Positions 53,139 through 64,000 of a stretch of 64,000 nucleotides of DNA are shown here, in pieces (the first letter of the stretch is position 1; each line of letters opens with the position of its first letter). This DNA comes from Enterobacter sp. (GTDB lineage Bacteria > Pseudomonadota > Gammaproteobacteria > Enterobacterales > Enterobacteriaceae), in assembly GCA_022649305.1 (NCBI GenBank), contig JALCNW010000001.1:121622-185621 (forward strand). The letters run 5' to 3'. The translations under genes and the position numbers were made by a program. A model generated the notes under the pieces. It worked only from the letters and a program-made list of their open reading frames with translations. It was not told the origin of the DNA and searched no databases.

Positions 53139-53816
53139 ATGAAATGGGACTGGATTTTCTTTGACGCCGACGAAACGCTCTTTACGTTTGATTCGTTTGG
53201 CGGCCTACAGCGGATGTTTTTGGACTATAGCATCACGTTTACCGCTGAGGATTTTCAGGACTATCAAGCGATTAATAAACCGCTATGGGTGGACTACCAG
53301 AACGGAGCCATCACCGCGTTACAGCTTCAGCATCAGCGTTTTCAGGACTGGTCGACACGCTTAAGCGTCACGCCTGGCACGTTGAATGATGCGTTTCTCA
53401 ATGCCATGGCGGAAATTTGCGCCCCGTTACCAGGGGCCATTTCGCTGTTGGATTCGCTGAAAGGCAAAGCGAAGCTCGGGATTATCACCAATGGCTTTAC
53501 CGCATTGCAGCAAATCCGTCTGGAGCGCACGGGACTTCGCGATCACTTTGATGCGCTAGTGATTTCTGAGCAGGTTGGCGTACCCAAACCGGATCCCCGC
53601 ATATTTGATTACGCGCTGGAAAAGGCGGGGCATCCCGATCGTCAGCGCGTACTGATGGTGGGCGACACCGCCGAGTCGGATATTCTTGGCGGCATGAATT
53701 CGGGTCTTTCTACCTGCTGGCTCAACGCCCATGGTCGTGCCTTACCTGAAGGCATTCACCCCACCTGGACCGTGACATCATTGAATGAACTGGAGCAGCT
53801 CCTGTGTAAACAATGA
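53139..53816 (+). CDS. yjjG: HAD-type pyrimidine 5'-nucleotidase (dUMP phosphatase) YjjG
   Basis: A 225-residue house-cleaning phosphatase for non-canonical pyrimidine nucleotides. HAD motifs are FFDADETLF (nucleophile Asp and acid Asp), LGIITNGF (motif II), [11 protein letters not shown] (Lys) and [14 protein letters not shown] (motif IV). Same length as E. coli YjjG; third gene of the holD-rimI-yjjG unit. Confidence 0.95.
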   Translation: MKWDWIFFDADETLFTFDSFGGLQRMFLDYSITFTAEDFQDYQAINKPLWVDYQNGAITALQLQHQRFQDWSTRLSVTPGTLNDAFLNAMAEICAPLPGAISLLDSLKGKAKLGIITNGFTALQQIRLERTGLRDHFDALVISEQVGVPKPDPRIFDYALEKAGHPDRQRVLMVGDTAESDILGGMNSGLSTCWLNAHGRALPEGIHPTWTVTSLNELEQLLCKQ

Positions 53817-53907
53817 TTGCCTGCCCCCTATTGATGGGTAAAATAGCCGCAATTTCGTATTCCATGATGCGTGGCGTGCTGCCGCGCTTATATAAGAAGA
53901 TTCAATT

Positions 53908-55497
53908 ATGACGTTGTCCCCTTATCTGCAAGAGGTGGCGAAGCGCCGTACTTTTGCCATTATCTCTCACCCGGATGCCGGTAAAACGACCATCACTGAG
54001 AAGGTGCTCCTGTTCGGACAGGCTATTCAAACCGCCGGTACCGTAAAAGGCCGTGGTTCCAGCCAGCATGCTAAGTCCGACTGGATGGAGATGGAAAAAC
54101 AGCGTGGTATTTCGATTACCACCTCTGTGATGCAGTTCCCGTATCACGACTGTCTGGTGAATTTGCTCGACACCCCGGGTCACGAAGACTTCTCCGAAGA
54201 TACTTATCGTACTCTGACGGCGGTTGACTGCTGCCTGATGGTTATCGATGCCGCAAAAGGCGTAGAAGATCGTACCCGTAAGCTGATGGAAGTCACCCGT
54301 CTGCGCGATACGCCGATCCTGACGTTTATGAACAAACTTGACCGTGACATTCGCGATCCAATGGAAGTCATGGACGAAGTGGAGCGCGAGTTGAAAATCG
54401 CCTGCGCGCCAATCACCTGGCCCATCGGCTGCGGCAAGCTGTTTAAAGGCGTTTACCATCTCTATAAAGATGAAGTCTATCTGTACCAGACCGGTAAGGG
54501 TCACACGATTCAGGAAGTGCGCATTGTCAAAGGTCTGGATAACCCTGAACTGGAAACGGCAGTCGGTGAAGAACTCGCGACCCAGCTGCGCGATGAGCTG
54601 GAACTGGTGAAAGGTGCATCTCATGAGTTTGATCATGAGCTGTTCCTGGCGGGCGAGATCACACCGGTATTCTTTGGTACTGCATTGGGTAACTTCGGTG
54701 TGGACCATATGCTGGACGGTCTTATCGAATGGGCTCCACAGCCGATGCCGCGTAAAACCGACACCCGCGTGGTTGAAGCCGCAGAAGACAAATTCACCGG
54801 TTTCGTGTTTAAAATTCAGGCCAACATGGACCCGAAACACCGCGACCGCGTGGCGTTCTTGCGTGTGGTATCCGGTAAATACGAAAAGGGCATGAAGCTG
54901 CGCCAGGTTCGTATCGGGAAAGACGTTGTCATCTCCGACGCGCTGACCTTTATGGCCGGTGACCGTTCTCACGTTGAAGAAGCGTATCCGGGCGATATTA
55001 TCGGTTTGCATAACCACGGCACGATCCAGATCGGCGATACGTTTACTCAGGGCGAAATGATGAAGTTCACCGGGATCCCGAACTTCGCACCGGAACTGTT
55101 CCGTCGCATTCGTCTGAGAGATCCGCTCAAGCAAAAACAGCTGCTGAAAGGTCTGGTCCAGTTATCAGAAGAAGGTGCTGTGCAGGTCTTCCGTCCCATC
55201 GCCAACAACGACCTCATCGTTGGTGCCGTGGGCGTGCTGCAGTTTGACGTGGTAGTGGCTCGCCTGAAGAGCGAATACAACGTAGAAGCGATTTACGAAT
55301 CGGTGAACGTTGCCACTGCGCGCTGGGTTGAATGCTCTGACGTGAAAAAATTCGAAGAATTTAAACGTAAGAATGAAATTCAGCTGGCACTCGATGGGGG
55401 TGATAACCTCACCTATATCGCCCCGACCATGGTCAACCTGAACCTGACTCAAGAACGTTATCCTGAAGTGCAGTTCCGCAAAACACGCGAACACTAA
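53908..55497 (+). CDS. prfC: peptide chain release factor 3
   Basis: A 529-residue translational GTPase, identical in length to E. coli RF3, that removes RF1/RF2 after termination. The G domain has [16 protein letters not shown] (P-loop), [14 protein letters not shown] (switch I), [20 protein letters not shown] (switch II) and NKLD; domains II and III follow. It has its own leader with AAGAAG before the ATG and a terminator after it. Confidence 0.97.
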   Translation: MTLSPYLQEVAKRRTFAIISHPDAGKTTITEKVLLFGQAIQTAGTVKGRGSSQHAKSDWMEMEKQRGISITTSVMQFPYHDCLVNLLDTPGHEDFSEDTYRTLTAVDCCLMVIDAAKGVEDRTRKLMEVTRLRDTPILTFMNKLDRDIRDPMEVMDEVERELKIACAPITWPIGCGKLFKGVYHLYKDEVYLYQTGKGHTIQEVRIVKGLDNPELETAVGEELATQLRDELELVKGASHEFDHELFLAGEITPVFFGTALGNFGVDHMLDGLIEWAPQPMPRKTDTRVVEAAEDKFTGFVFKIQANMDPKHRDRVAFLRVVSGKYEKGMKLRQVRIGKDVVISDALTFMAGDRSHVEEAYPGDIIGLHNHGTIQIGDTFTQGEMMKFTGIPNFAPELFRRIRLRDPLKQKQLLKGLVQLSEEGAVQVFRPIANNDLIVGAVGVLQFDVVVARLKSEYNVEAIYESVNVATARWVECSDVKKFEEFKRKNEIQLALDGGDNLTYIAPTMVNLNLTQERYPEVQFRKTREH

Positions 55498-55504
55498 TCT
55501 CTTC

Positions 55505-55532
55505 TTAAAGCGCGGCAGCAGCCGCGCTTTTC
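55505..55532 (+). terminator. prfC terminator
   Basis: AAAGCGCGGC-AGCA-GCCGCGCTTTT followed by CTTATTT: a 10-bp stem immediately after prfC. Confidence 0.88.
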
Positions 55533-55634
55533 TTATTTCCCTGCCTTATTAATCCCTTGCGGAATTTTCTTAATTCATCGCGTTTTTCACTCTATTGCTC
55601 ATTTTTTCGCCATTTCTGAAAGCAGCCTTGTGAT

Positions 55635-55650
55635 TGTGATCTATATTTAA
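55635..55650 (+). promoter_or_regulatory. osmY promoter core (sigma-S type)
   Basis: TGTGATCTATATTTAA is conserved with the E. coli osmY promoter, where CTATATTT is the sigma-S -10 element and the region binds CRP, Lrp and IHF. It lies about 150 bp before the start. Confidence 0.7.
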
Positions 55651-55800
55651 CTCAGTGTTTAGCACCGGACGTGGATGAAAGCTCTGTTCAATATGTGTTG
55701 ATTAGCCGCTAATTCCGCAACGTGTTTATCCACAAGATTAATAACTAGCACGAAGGGATGTTTGACGCTCAACTTTCGAGCAAACTACAGGAATACATCG

Positions 55801-56418
55801 ATGAATATGACAAGACTGAAGATTTCTAAAACTCTGCTGGCAGTGACTCTGGGTAGCCTTTTGGTAAGCGGCTCCGCTTTAGCGGAAAGCAACACCATGG
55901 ATAAAACGCAATCTACCGCTGACAGTGCAGGGCAAAAAATCGATAGCTCTATGAATAAAGTCGGTAATTTCATGGATGACAGCTCTATCACAGCAAAAGT
56001 GAAAGCTGCTCTGGTGGATGATGAAAACATCAAGAGCACCGACATTTCCGTAAAAACCGATAAGAAAGTGGTCACCCTGAGCGGCTTTGTAGAAAGCCAG
56101 GCGCAGGCAGAACAGGCGGTGACGGTTGCTAAAGGCGTTGAGGGTGTGACCTCAGTTAGCGACAAACTGCACGTTCGTGACGCTAAAGATCAGTCAGTGA
56201 AAGGCTATGCAGGCGACACGGCAACCACAAGCGAAATCAAAGCTAAACTATTAGCTGATGACATCGTGCCGTCACGTAAAGTGAAAGTGGAAACGACCGA
56301 TGGTGTAGTACAGCTCTCCGGTACGGTTGACTCACAGGCACAAATTGAACGTGCCGAAACTATCGCTAAAGCCGTTGATGGCGTGAAAAGCGTTAAAAAC
56401 GATCTGAAAGCGAAATAA
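55801..56418 (+). CDS. osmY: osmotically inducible periplasmic chaperone OsmY
   Basis: A 205-residue periplasmic protein. The signal peptide spans residues 1-30 (ending ALA). Two BON domains follow, at about 60-127 ([20 protein letters not shown]) and about 140-205 ([20 protein letters not shown]). It stabilises outer membrane and autotransporter clients and is a classic sigma-S, high-osmolarity gene. It starts [20 protein letters not shown], close to E. coli. ytjA follows in the same direction. Confidence 0.96.
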   Translation: MNMTRLKISKTLLAVTLGSLLVSGSALAESNTMDKTQSTADSAGQKIDSSMNKVGNFMDDSSITAKVKAALVDDENIKSTDISVKTDKKVVTLSGFVESQAQAEQAVTVAKGVEGVTSVSDKLHVRDAKDQSVKGYAGDTATTSEIKAKLLADDIVPSRKVKVETTDGVVQLSGTVDSQAQIERAETIAKAVDGVKSVKNDLKAK

Positions 56419-56501
56419 GAACGATATTTGGAATCACGCTGGTGGGCGTCCTGAGCGCCCACATGCAGCGGCCGACATTAACTATGGTAAAGGAGAGTTT
56501 T

Positions 56502-56663
56502 ATGTTTCGTTGGGGCATCATATTTCTGGTTATCGCGTTAATTGCCGCCGCACTGGGCTTTGGTGGTCTGGCTGGTACAGCAGCATGGGCAGCTAAACTT
56601 GTCTTCGTTGTGGGTATCATCCTGTTCCTGGTCAGCCTGTTTACTGGCCGCAAACGCCTATAG
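56502..56663 (+). CDS. ytjA: small DUF1328 membrane protein YtjA
   Basis: A 53-residue protein with two membrane segments ([20 protein letters not shown], then [20 protein letters not shown]), ending TGRKRL. Identical in form to E. coli YtjA. AAAGGAGAG gives a strong ribosome site. It lies 83 bp after osmY and is probably co-transcribed under sigma-S. Confidence 0.93.
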   Translation: MFRWGIIFLVIALIAAALGFGGLAGTAAWAAKLVFVVGIILFLVSLFTGRKRL

Positions 56664-56689
56664 CATAAGTATTGCGAGAATTAACACCG

Positions 56690-56712
56690 AAGCCAGTCCT
56701 TGAGACTGGCTT
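56690..56712 (+). terminator. osmY-ytjA terminator
   Basis: AAGCCAGTC-CTTGA-GACTGGCTT followed by TTTCT: a 9-bp stem with a T-run. Confidence 0.88.
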
Positions 56713-56784
56713 TTTCTCGTTTGAGTAATAGGGCAGGTGTGGGTTACTGTGTCTTAGGAAAATAACTCAAACAGGAAAGCAGAG

Positions 56785-57858
56785 GTGGGGCAGCGAATTC
56801 CCGTTACGCTCGGTAATATTACGCCATTGGCGTTAAAACCGTTTCGCCCAGGAACCCTTGCAGTCGTTTGCGAAGGGGGCGGGCAACGTGGCATCTTCAC
56901 AGCGGGCGTGCTGGATGAGTTCATGCGCGCGCAATTCAATCCATTCGATATGTTCTTCGGCACCTCTGCGGGCGCGCAAAATCTGTCAGCCTACGTTTGT
57001 AATCAGCCGGGCTATGCCCGCAAAGTCATCATGCGTTACACCACCTCGCGAGAATTTTTTAACCCGATGCGCTTTGTGCGCGGGGGAAACCTTATCGATC
57101 TCGACTGGCTTTTAGACTCCACCGCCAGCCAAATGCCGTTGGCAATGGATGCCGCTGCGCGTCTTTTTGATACCGGCAAAGAATTTTGGATGTGTGCCAG
57201 CCGAGGAGATGACTACACGCCAGGCTATTTCTCGCCGCAAAAAGAGAACTGGCTGGATATCATACGCGCCTCCAGTGCGATCCCTGGGTTCTATCGTACC
57301 GGGGCGGCACTGGACGGAATTAACTATCTGGATGGTGGCATCAGCGATGCGGTGCCGGTACAAGAGGCGGCGCGACGAGGGGCTAAAACGATCGTGGTGA
57401 TCCGCACCGTCCCCTCGCAAATGTATTACACCCCGCAGTGGTTTAAACGTATGGAACGCTGGCTGGGTGACAGCAGCCTTCAGCCGCTGGTGAATATCGC
57501 GCATCAGCATGAGGCCAGCTACAGCGCGATGCAGCGTTTTATCGAGAAGCCGCCCGGCACGTTGCGTATCTTTGAAATCTATCCACCGAAACCGCTATTG
57601 AGCATGGCGCTGGGCAGTCGGTTACCTGCGCTGCGAAATGACTACAAAACCGGGCGATTGTGCGGGCGATACTTCCTGGCGACGGTGGGCAAGCTTCTTG
57701 CCGAGCGTCCTCCGGTTCCCCGGCATCGTCATATCATTACGCCGCCAACGCGAATCGTCGTACCGCCAGCCGTTGTTGCCAACGACGCGGTAGCTATCCC
57801 GCTGGTCGATGCTCCACATGCGAACGACACCACTTTCGATAAAGAGGATTTAGCGTGA
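56785..57858 (+). CDS. yjjU: patatin-like phospholipase YjjU
   Basis: A 357-residue patatin-family hydrolase. The oxyanion motif GGGQRGIFTAGVL, nucleophile GTSAG (FFGTSAGAQNLSAY) and catalytic DGG (YLDGGISDAVPV) make the Ser-Asp dyad. The start is GTG at 56785, as supported by the E. coli start MGQRIPVTLGNI, with AGGAAAGCAGAG upstream. It overlaps yjjV by 4 bp. The lipid substrate is unknown. Confidence 0.94.
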   Translation: MGQRIPVTLGNITPLALKPFRPGTLAVVCEGGGQRGIFTAGVLDEFMRAQFNPFDMFFGTSAGAQNLSAYVCNQPGYARKVIMRYTTSREFFNPMRFVRGGNLIDLDWLLDSTASQMPLAMDAAARLFDTGKEFWMCASRGDDYTPGYFSPQKENWLDIIRASSAIPGFYRTGAALDGINYLDGGISDAVPVQEAARRGAKTIVVIRTVPSQMYYTPQWFKRMERWLGDSSLQPLVNIAHQHEASYSAMQRFIEKPPGTLRIFEIYPPKPLLSMALGSRLPALRNDYKTGRLCGRYFLATVGKLLAERPPVPRHRHIITPPTRIVVPPAVVANDAVAIPLVDAPHANDTTFDKEDLA

Positions 57859-58637
57859 CGCCTCGCTTTGTCGACACCCATTGTCACTTTGATTTTCCAC
57901 CGTTTACCGGTAATGAAACGCAGAGCCTTCAACAAGCGGCATCTGCTGGTGTACAGGCGATCGTTGTTCCCGCCATTGAAGCCGCCAATTTTGATCGGGT
58001 GCTCATGCTTGCTCAAACGCACGGTGCCGTTTTTGCCGCGCTGGGGCTTCATCCGATCGTGATAGAAAAGCATCTGGATCTTCATATTGAATGGCTGGAG
58101 GAAAAGCTCCAGACGGGGGGATCGAAACTGGTGGCCATCGGTGAGATTGGCCTCGATTTGTATCGCGACGAACCTCATTTCGATCGCCAGCAGACGATCC
58201 TTGATGCGCAGTTGACGCTGGCGAAACGCCACGATCTGCCGGTGATCCTCCATTCCCGGCGTACCCACGACAAACTGGCGATGCATCTGAAACGCATGAG
58301 TCTGCCGCGAACTGGCGTGGTGCATGGCTTTTCCGGTAGCCTGCAACAGGCGCAGCGCTTCATCGATCTGGGATATAAAATAGGTGTCGGCGGGACGATC
58401 ACTTACCCGCGCGCCAGCAAAACACGCGACGTGATGGCGCAACTGCCGCTGTCATCGCTGCTGCTGGAAACCGATGCCCCCGATATGCCGCTGAACGGTT
58501 TTCAGGGGCAGCCTAATCGTCCGGAGCAGGCCGCCCGCGTGTTTAGCACGCTGTGTGAACTACGCAGTGAGCCCCCAGAGGTGATTGCTGATGCGCTGCT
58601 GCAAAACACCCGCGATCTTTTTGGGATCTCGTTATAA
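57855..58637 (+). CDS. yjjV: TatD-family metal-dependent hydrolase/DNase YjjV
   Basis: A 260-residue TIM-barrel metallohydrolase. Metal ligands are THCHFD at the start, GEIGLDL (Glu), LHSRR and VHGFSG (His), and [10 protein letters not shown] (Asp). E. coli YjjV has DNase activity of the TatD type. Coupled to yjjU (GTGA overlap); its end overlaps the convergent yjjW by 6 bp. Confidence 0.94.
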   Translation: MTPRFVDTHCHFDFPPFTGNETQSLQQAASAGVQAIVVPAIEAANFDRVLMLAQTHGAVFAALGLHPIVIEKHLDLHIEWLEEKLQTGGSKLVAIGEIGLDLYRDEPHFDRQQTILDAQLTLAKRHDLPVILHSRRTHDKLAMHLKRMSLPRTGVVHGFSGSLQQAQRFIDLGYKIGVGGTITYPRASKTRDVMAQLPLSSLLLETDAPDMPLNGFQGQPNRPEQAARVFSTLCELRSEPPEVIADALLQNTRDLFGISL

Positions 58638-59492
58638 ATAGAGCGCCGGGCGAATGACGGTGATTTTGCGCTTTTCAAGCGCCAACGCCAGGGGTTCAAC
58701 ATCGTCAGCCGTGGCGCTACGCCAGGATGCGGCTTCGCCATACACGCCATGGGCGTGAAACGCATTGATCCGCACCGGGACTTCGCCCAGCGAGCGAATA
58801 AAAGCGCTCAATGCGCCCAGATGTTCAAGATAATCGCAGTGTTCAGGAATCACCAGTAGCCGCAGCTCGCTCAAGCGCTGATGCTGTGCAAGCCACTGAA
58901 TGCTGTGTTTGATCTGCGGGTTTTCGCGCCCGGTCAGGAAACGATGATGCTCGTTATTCCAGGCTTTCAAATCCAACATAGCGCCATCAAACACCGGCAG
59001 CAGTTTCTGCCAGCCGGTTTCACTCAACAAGCCGTTGCTGTCGACCAGGCAGGTCAGGTGCTTAAGCTCCGCGTCGGTTTTGACTGCGCTGAACAAGGCA
59101 GTCAGAAACGGCAGCTGCGTTGTGGCCTCGCCACCGCTGACGGTGATCCCTTCGATAAACGGCGCGACTTTACGGATTTGTGCCAGTAAATCGTCGACAC
59201 TCAAACGCATCGCCATCGGCGTGGCCTGTTGCGGGCACAAACGCAGGCAAGTATCACACTTCTGGCAATCGTTCTCCTGCCACCAGACGCGACCAGCCTG
59301 AATGTTCAGCGCGTCGTGCGGGCAATGCGGCACACAAACCCCGCAGTCGTTGCAACGGCCAATCGTCCACGGGTTGTGACAAGTCTTACAGCGCAGATTA
59401 CAGCCCTGCAGGAACAGCGCCAGGCGACTGCCCGGCCCGTCCACGCAGGAGAACGGGATAACCTGACTAACTAAAGCGCATCTGCTGTTCAT
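58632..59492 (-). CDS. yjjW: YjjI glycyl-radical-activating enzyme YjjW
   Basis: A 286-residue radical SAM activase. The SAM cluster motif is C-x3-C-x2-C in [12 protein letters not shown]. Two ferredoxin-like clusters follow in an insert ([14 protein letters not shown] and [14 protein letters not shown]), the layout of glycyl-radical activases outside the PflA type. It installs the Gly radical on YjjI. It overlaps the end of yjjI by 26 bp. Confidence 0.94.
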   Translation of the reverse strand: MNSRCALVSQVIPFSCVDGPGSRLALFLQGCNLRCKTCHNPWTIGRCNDCGVCVPHCPHDALNIQAGRVWWQENDCQKCDTCLRLCPQQATPMAMRLSVDDLLAQIRKVAPFIEGITVSGGEATTQLPFLTALFSAVKTDAELKHLTCLVDSNGLLSETGWQKLLPVFDGAMLDLKAWNNEHHRFLTGRENPQIKHSIQWLAQHQRLSELRLLVIPEHCDYLEHLGALSAFIRSLGEVPVRINAFHAHGVYGEAASWRSATADDVEPLALALEKRKITVIRPALYL

Positions 59493-61014
59493 GGCTTATC
59501 ACGCGCGGTTGACGTTCCAGGATGCGGGTATTGCGTGCGGCCTCTTCGCCAAGCCAGGTCGTATTGATGCGCGATCCTTCGGCGCGATATTTTTCCAGGT
59601 CCGACAGGCGCACCATATAGCCTGTCACGCGCACCAGGTCATTGCCCGCCACGTTCGCAGAGAATTCGCGCATCCCCGCTTTAAAGGCACCCAAACAAAG
59701 CTGAACCACGGCCTGCGGGTTGCGCTTGATCGTTTCATCCAGCGTCAGAATATCGCTGATACCGGAATGGTAATGTTTGTGATGCGGCGCGACGGCCAGC
59801 AGGTGGCTAATAGGATCCGGCTCATCACCGTAAGGCAGACGTGCCCCCGGCGTAGTGCCAGAGTCGGAACTGATACCCGATTGCGCGTGAAGCATAGCGC
59901 GCAGCTTCCAGCCATATTTGACCGGCGTGTTTTCAACAAAGGCGGCAAGTTGTTCGCTGATGCGATATCCCAGCGCATTGGCCTGCTCGTCTTTGCCGTA
60001 GCGTCCGTGGATACCGGTTTTTTCACACAGGGTGTTCACGGCTTCCGCCAGACCGTACATGCCAAACATCGGGACAAAACGGTCGGGATCGATCAGACCC
60101 TCTTTCACCAGGAAGCTATTCTCAAAGAAGCCGGATTGTTCATAGAGGAAGTGGCAGCGGGCATCGATGATGGCGATTTGTTGCTGACAGTAGTGCGGTA
60201 GCGTGCGGCTAAAGAAATCTTCCACCGATTCGCTGTGCTCGGCAATGGTTTTTAAATTCAAACGTACCAGCGTGCTGCCGCCACCGGCGAGCGGCAGGGA
60301 ATTGTAACAACTCACCACACCAAAACGACCTTTTGTGAAAATTTTATCATTCACGGGGCCATTAGAAATATGGGGTTTACTACACTCGCAAATATTATTC
60401 ACCACTTCAAGCAGCAGGTCGTCAGGGGTAATATCGGGGTCGTAAATAAAGGTAAGATTTGGTGCGACCTGCTTCAGCTCTGCATCAGCGCGTAAAATGG
60501 CCCGGGTGACGGGTGTGTCCGCAGGCCCAATGTTAGCGTGCATAAATGCATCAGGCAGCGTTCTGTCGAGATAACGCCAGAAACGTTTTATTCTACTATC
60601 GATATCTTCTTGTGTTAGAATTCTAACATAAGGTTGCAGCAGTGCATCAAGATGACCCAGGAATACCGGCATCGATGTGACGGACGGAACATGGTGGTAC
60701 AGGATAGTCAGCAGCGAAAGCGCATCATCGAGATCGTGTGCGCCTTCCAGTTCCAGCCACTCTGAACCGTTGGCCAGAAAGCGGGCATAGTCAGGCAGGA
60801 CGTAACGCGGTTTGAAGGGGGCATGGCCTTCAAACATATCGCAAATGAATCCCGCGTCCAGCGCGGAGCGTGCTTCTTGCGATAGCGTCGGATAGGGCAG
60901 GTTGTTTTCCGCTTCCAGCGCCAAAAAATGGCGTTTTTGCTCTGGCGTCAGTACCGGGCTTGTCACAATTTGCTGGCAACGTTGTTGCATAGCATCGAGA
61001 CCGGAGGTGGACAT
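59467..61014 (-). CDS. yjjI: glycyl radical enzyme YjjI (DUF3029)
   Basis: A 515-residue protein, one residue shorter than E. coli YjjI and very similar ([40 protein letters not shown]). The C-terminal RVTGYMVRL carries the glycine proposed to hold the radical. The reaction is unknown. The start at 61014 has AGGAAG upstream. The coding region contains a perfect DeoR operator at 60613-60628, so part of the deo control region lies within this gene. It is divergent from deoC. Confidence 0.94.
   Translation of the reverse strand: MSTSGLDAMQQRCQQIVTSPVLTPEQKRHFLALEAENNLPYPTLSQEARSALDAGFICDMFEGHAPFKPRYVLPDYARFLANGSEWLELEGAHDLDDALSLLTILYHHVPSVTSMPVFLGHLDALLQPYVRILTQEDIDSRIKRFWRYLDRTLPDAFMHANIGPADTPVTRAILRADAELKQVAPNLTFIYDPDITPDDLLLEVVNNICECSKPHISNGPVNDKIFTKGRFGVVSCYNSLPLAGGGSTLVRLNLKTIAEHSESVEDFFSRTLPHYCQQQIAIIDARCHFLYEQSGFFENSFLVKEGLIDPDRFVPMFGMYGLAEAVNTLCEKTGIHGRYGKDEQANALGYRISEQLAAFVENTPVKYGWKLRAMLHAQSGISSDSGTTPGARLPYGDEPDPISHLLAVAPHHKHYHSGISDILTLDETIKRNPQAVVQLCLGAFKAGMREFSANVAGNDLVRVTGYMVRLSDLEKYRAEGSRINTTWLGEEAARNTRILERQPRVISHEQQMRFS
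60613..60628. promoter_or_regulatory. DeoR operator (deoP1, O1-like) inside yjjI
   Basis: TGTTAGAATTCTAACA is a perfect 16-bp DeoR palindrome, 603 bp upstream of the second site at 61216. In E. coli deoP1 and deoP2 operators are 599 bp apart and looped by DeoR. Confidence 0.93.
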
Positions 61015-61182
61015 GTTCGCTTCCTTTTTTATTCTGCGGATGATGAGCAGATTGTAGGAAGTCATCTGGCTGAGGCTTTTGATCCCACGCGGGTGATTGC
61101 TGCTTTAGCCAGCAGAATCAAGAGTAAAATTTGACGAAGATCTCATTAGAGTAATGCAAATTTGTATGCAGTTTTCATTAAC

Positions 61183-61198
61183 TGTGATGAATGTCGAA
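61183..61198 (+). promoter_or_regulatory. CRP/CytR site of deoP2
   Basis: TGTGA-TGAATG-TCGAA with flanks like the E. coli deoP2 CRP-1 site (TGTGATGTGTATCGAAGTGT). A second, CRP-2-like element (GTAATGCAAATTTG) lies about 35 bp upstream; CytR binds between them in E. coli. Confidence 0.75.
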
Positions 61199-61215
61199 GT
61201 GTGAATGCGGGTGAA

Positions 61216-61231
61216 TGTTAGAATACTCACA
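61216..61231. promoter_or_regulatory. DeoR operator (deoP2, O2-like)
   Basis: TGTTAGAATACTCACA matches the DeoR palindrome at 14 of 16 bases and overlaps the -10 region (TAGAAT) of deoP2, as in E. coli. Confidence 0.88.
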
Positions 61232-61277
61232 GACCCGCACGGTGAAAATTTATACGGCGATGCCGTTGGAGAATGTT

Positions 61278-62057
61278 ATGACCGATTTAACCGCAAGCAG
61301 CCTGCGCGCGTTGAAACTGATGGACCTGACCACCCTGAACGATGACGATACCAACGAGAAAGTGATCGCGTTGTGTCATCAGGCGAAAACCCCGGTGGGC
61401 AATACTGCCGCCATCTGTATCTATCCGCGCTTCATCCCGATTGCGCGTAAAACGCTGAACGCGCAGGGGACCCCTGACGTGCGTATCGCTACCGTCACCA
61501 ACTTCCCGCACGGTAACGATGATATCGATATTGCGCTGGCAGAAACGCGCGCAGCGATCGCTTACGGCGCAGACGAAGTTGACGTGGTATTCCCGTACCG
61601 TGCGCTGATCGCGGGCAACGAGCAGGTAGGCTTCGATCTGGTGAAAGCCTGTAAAGACGCTTGTGCAGCAGCTAACGTGCTGCTGAAAGTGATCATCGAA
61701 ACTGGCGAGCTGAAAGAAGAATCTCTGATTCGTAAAGCCTCTGAAATCGCCATTAAAGCCGGTGCAGATTTCATCAAAACCTCTACCGGTAAAGTGCCGG
61801 TCAACGCGACGCCAGAAAGCGCGCGCATCATGATGGAAGTTATCCGTGATATGGGCGTATCCAAAACCGTAGGCTTCAAACCTGCGGGCGGCGTACGTAG
61901 CGCGGAAGACGCGCAGCAGTTCCTGGCGATCGCTGACGATCTGTTTGGCGCTGACTGGGCTGATTCACGTCACTACCGTTTTGGCGCATCCAGCCTGCTG
62001 GCAAGCCTTCTGAAAGCGCTGGGTCACGGCGACGGTAAGAGCGCAAGCAGCTATTAA
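61278..62057 (+). CDS. deoC: deoxyribose-phosphate aldolase
   Basis: A 259-residue class I aldolase splitting deoxyribose-5-phosphate into acetaldehyde and glyceraldehyde-3-phosphate. The Schiff-base Lys is K167 (FIKTSTGK) and the proton-relay Lys K201 (VGFKPAGG). Same length as E. coli DeoC. GGAG lies 5 bases before the ATG at 61278. First gene of deoCAB, under DeoR, CytR and CRP. Confidence 0.97.
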   Translation: MTDLTASSLRALKLMDLTTLNDDDTNEKVIALCHQAKTPVGNTAAICIYPRFIPIARKTLNAQGTPDVRIATVTNFPHGNDDIDIALAETRAAIAYGADEVDVVFPYRALIAGNEQVGFDLVKACKDACAAANVLLKVIIETGELKEESLIRKASEIAIKAGADFIKTSTGKVPVNATPESARIMMEVIRDMGVSKTVGFKPAGGVRSAEDAQQFLAIADDLFGADWADSRHYRFGASSLLASLLKALGHGDGKSASSY

Positions 62058-62067
62058 TTCCATTCTT

Positions 62068-62087
62068 GCGGCGATTTATCGCCGCAT
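62068..62087 (+). other. deoC-deoA intercistronic hairpin
   Basis: GCGGCGA-TTTA-TCGCCGC, a 7-bp stem in the 55-bp gap. It is followed by ATTTAACC, so it may stabilise the upstream mRNA or slightly attenuate deoA. Confidence 0.6.
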
Positions 62088-62112
62088 TTAACCTGATTCC
62101 TCGGGGGTTACC

Positions 62113-63435
62113 GTGTTTCTCGCACAAGAAATTATTCGTAAAAAACGTGATGGTCATGCATTAAGCGACGACGAAATCCGCTTCTTTATCAACGGTATTC
62201 GCGACAACACCATTTCTGAAGGGCAGATTGCCGCCCTGGCGATGACCATCTTCTTCCACGATATGTCGATGCCTGAGCGTGTGTCGTTGACCATGGCAAT
62301 GCGAGATTCAGGTAGCGTTCTGAACTGGAAGAGCCTCAACCTTAACGGCCCGATTGTGGACAAACACTCCACGGGTGGCGTAGGTGATGTCACGTCGTTA
62401 ATGCTCGGCCCAATGGTGGCGGCATGCGGTGGTTACATCCCCATGATCTCTGGACGTGGCCTGGGCCATACCGGCGGTACGCTCGACAAACTGGAAGCGA
62501 TTCCGGGCTTCGACATCTTCCCGGACGACAATCGTTTCCGCGAAATTATTAAAGACGTTGGTGTGGCGATTATCGGCCAGACCAGCTCTCTTGCTCCTGC
62601 GGATAAGCGTTTTTACGCCACCCGCGATATTACCGCGACCGTTGATTCCATTCCGCTAATCACCGCCTCGATCCTCGCCAAAAAGCTGGCTGAAGGTCTG
62701 GATGCGCTGGTGATGGACGTGAAGGTAGGCAGCGGTGCGTTTATGCCGACTTACGAACTCTCTGCGGCCCTGGCCGAAGCGATTGTTGGCGTATCCAACG
62801 GCGCGGGCGTGCGCACGACTGCGCTACTGACCGATATGAACCAGGTGCTGGCCTCCAGTGCGGGTAACGCGGTCGAAGTGCGCGAAGCGGTGCAGTTCCT
62901 GACCGGTGAATATCGTAATCCGCGTCTGTTAGACGTCACGATGGCGCTGTGCGTTGAGATGCTTATCTCCGGCAAGCTTGCCAAAGACGACGCCGAAGCG
63001 CGTATCAAACTTCAGGCCGTGCTGGATAACGGCAAAGCGGCCGATATCTTTGGTCGCATGGTTGCCGCGCAAAAAGGTCCGACCGATTTCGTCGAGAACT
63101 ACGCGAAATATCTGCCGACCGCGACGCTGACCAAAGCGGTTTACGCCGATGCCGAAGGCTTTGTTTCTGCGATGGATACCCGTGCGCTGGGCATGGCGGT
63201 GGTCTCTATGGGCGGCGGTCGTCGTCAGGCATCGGACACAATTGATTACAGCGTGGGCTTTACCGATATGGCGCGTCTGGGCGACAGCGTTGACGGGCAG
63301 CGTCCGCTGGCTGTGATTCACGCTAAAGACGAAGCTAGCTGGCAGGAAGCGGCGAAAGCGGTGAAAGCGGCAATTAAGCTTGACGATAAAGCGCCGGAAA
63401 GCACACCAACCGTCTATCGTCGTATCAGTGAATGA
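62113..63435 (+). CDS. deoA: thymidine phosphorylase
   Basis: A 440-residue enzyme, the E. coli length, converting thymidine and phosphate to thymine and deoxyribose-1-phosphate. The phosphate-binding signature [20 protein letters not shown], the [20 protein letters not shown] block and a C-terminal beta/alpha domain are present. GGGGG precedes the ATG. Second gene of the deo operon. Confidence 0.97.
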   Translation: MFLAQEIIRKKRDGHALSDDEIRFFINGIRDNTISEGQIAALAMTIFFHDMSMPERVSLTMAMRDSGSVLNWKSLNLNGPIVDKHSTGGVGDVTSLMLGPMVAACGGYIPMISGRGLGHTGGTLDKLEAIPGFDIFPDDNRFREIIKDVGVAIIGQTSSLAPADKRFYATRDITATVDSIPLITASILAKKLAEGLDALVMDVKVGSGAFMPTYELSAALAEAIVGVSNGAGVRTTALLTDMNQVLASSAGNAVEVREAVQFLTGEYRNPRLLDVTMALCVEMLISGKLAKDDAEARIKLQAVLDNGKAADIFGRMVAAQKGPTDFVENYAKYLPTATLTKAVYADAEGFVSAMDTRALGMAVVSMGGGRRQASDTIDYSVGFTDMARLGDSVDGQRPLAVIHAKDEASWQEAAKAVKAAIKLDDKAPESTPTVYRRISE

Positions 63436-63473
63436 CTGTATACTGATCTGATCGAATTTTTATGAAGCACTAA

Positions 63474-64000
<527 letters not shown>

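Larger units (their letters stand above)
55498..55800. other. prfC / osmY intergenic region
   Basis: A 303-bp gap holding the prfC terminator, an AT-rich stretch and the osmY promoter. No ORF of note. Confidence 0.65.

Noticed and set aside
53902..55134. A 410-codon open frame on the minus strand
   Set aside because: It lies wholly opposite prfC, whose product is certain. Its composition (His/Phe/Gln rich) is that of an antisense shadow and it has no ribosome site.

Overview
The window is a chromosomal segment from an Enterobacteriaceae bacterium close to Enterobacter or Lelliottia. From about 26.5 kb onward the gene order is that of the E. coli chromosome end (yjiA, yjiX, btsT, tsr, lgoTRD, opgB, yjjA, dnaCT, yjjPB, yjjQ, bglJ, fhuF, yjjZ, three tRNA-Leu, rsmC, holD, rimI, yjjG, prfC, osmY, ytjA, yjjUV, yjjWI, deoCAB). 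Protein identity by eye to the E. coli homologues is high. There is no prophage, insertion sequence or CRISPR array. The genus is an inference; no rRNA or marker gene settles it.

Region 1 (1-12.6 kb) is accessory. It holds a KdgM-type oligogalacturonate porin followed by the start of a periplasmic pectate lyase, a LuxR-type regulator, a second tryptophanyl-tRNA synthetase behind a textbook Trp attenuator, a GNAT, a VOC protein with a small coupled upstream ORF, a DeoR-type regulator, a ClpP paralogue whose catalytic Asp is Asn, roxA, a small YmgB-like protein, and an AraC regulator with a TonB receptor for a hydroxamate-type siderophore.

Region 2 (12.6-26.5 kb) lies between yjiRS and yjiA, the place where E. 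coli K-12 carries its restriction 'immigration control region'. Here it holds a MocR/AhpD-like divergent pair, a MarR-HlyD-DUF2955 efflux operon, a three-gene carbohydrate cluster (a 556-aa protein of unknown family, a 336-aa apparently shortened protein and a GH105 hydrolase), yjiN, a BrnT/BrnA toxin-antitoxin pair with a palindromic operator, a succinate-semialdehyde-type dehydrogenase and a YfaZ-family outer membrane protein.

Region 3 (26.5-64 kb) is the conserved backbone with insertions: a WYL regulator between btsT and tsr; ohr, ohrR and a TetR gene between dnaT and yjjPB; a YbaK-like deacylase and an orphan PTS EIIC between bglJ and fhuF; and a GGDEF cyclase between fhuF and yjjZ. Regulatory sites readable by eye include a sigma-28 promoter for tsr, Fur boxes for the TonB receptor, fhuF and yjjZ, an OhrR palindrome, a LacI-type palindrome before the EIIC, a CRP site before btsT, and two DeoR operators about 600 bp apart for the deo operon, one of them inside yjjI.

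Functional themes are uptake and breakdown of plant-derived uronates (KdgM, lyase, GH105, LgoTRD), iron uptake (TonB receptor, FhuF, YjjZ), primosome, clamp-loader and translation functions (DnaC, DnaT, HolD, PrfC, RimI, RsmC, RoxA, TrpS), and nucleoside catabolism (DeoCAB).
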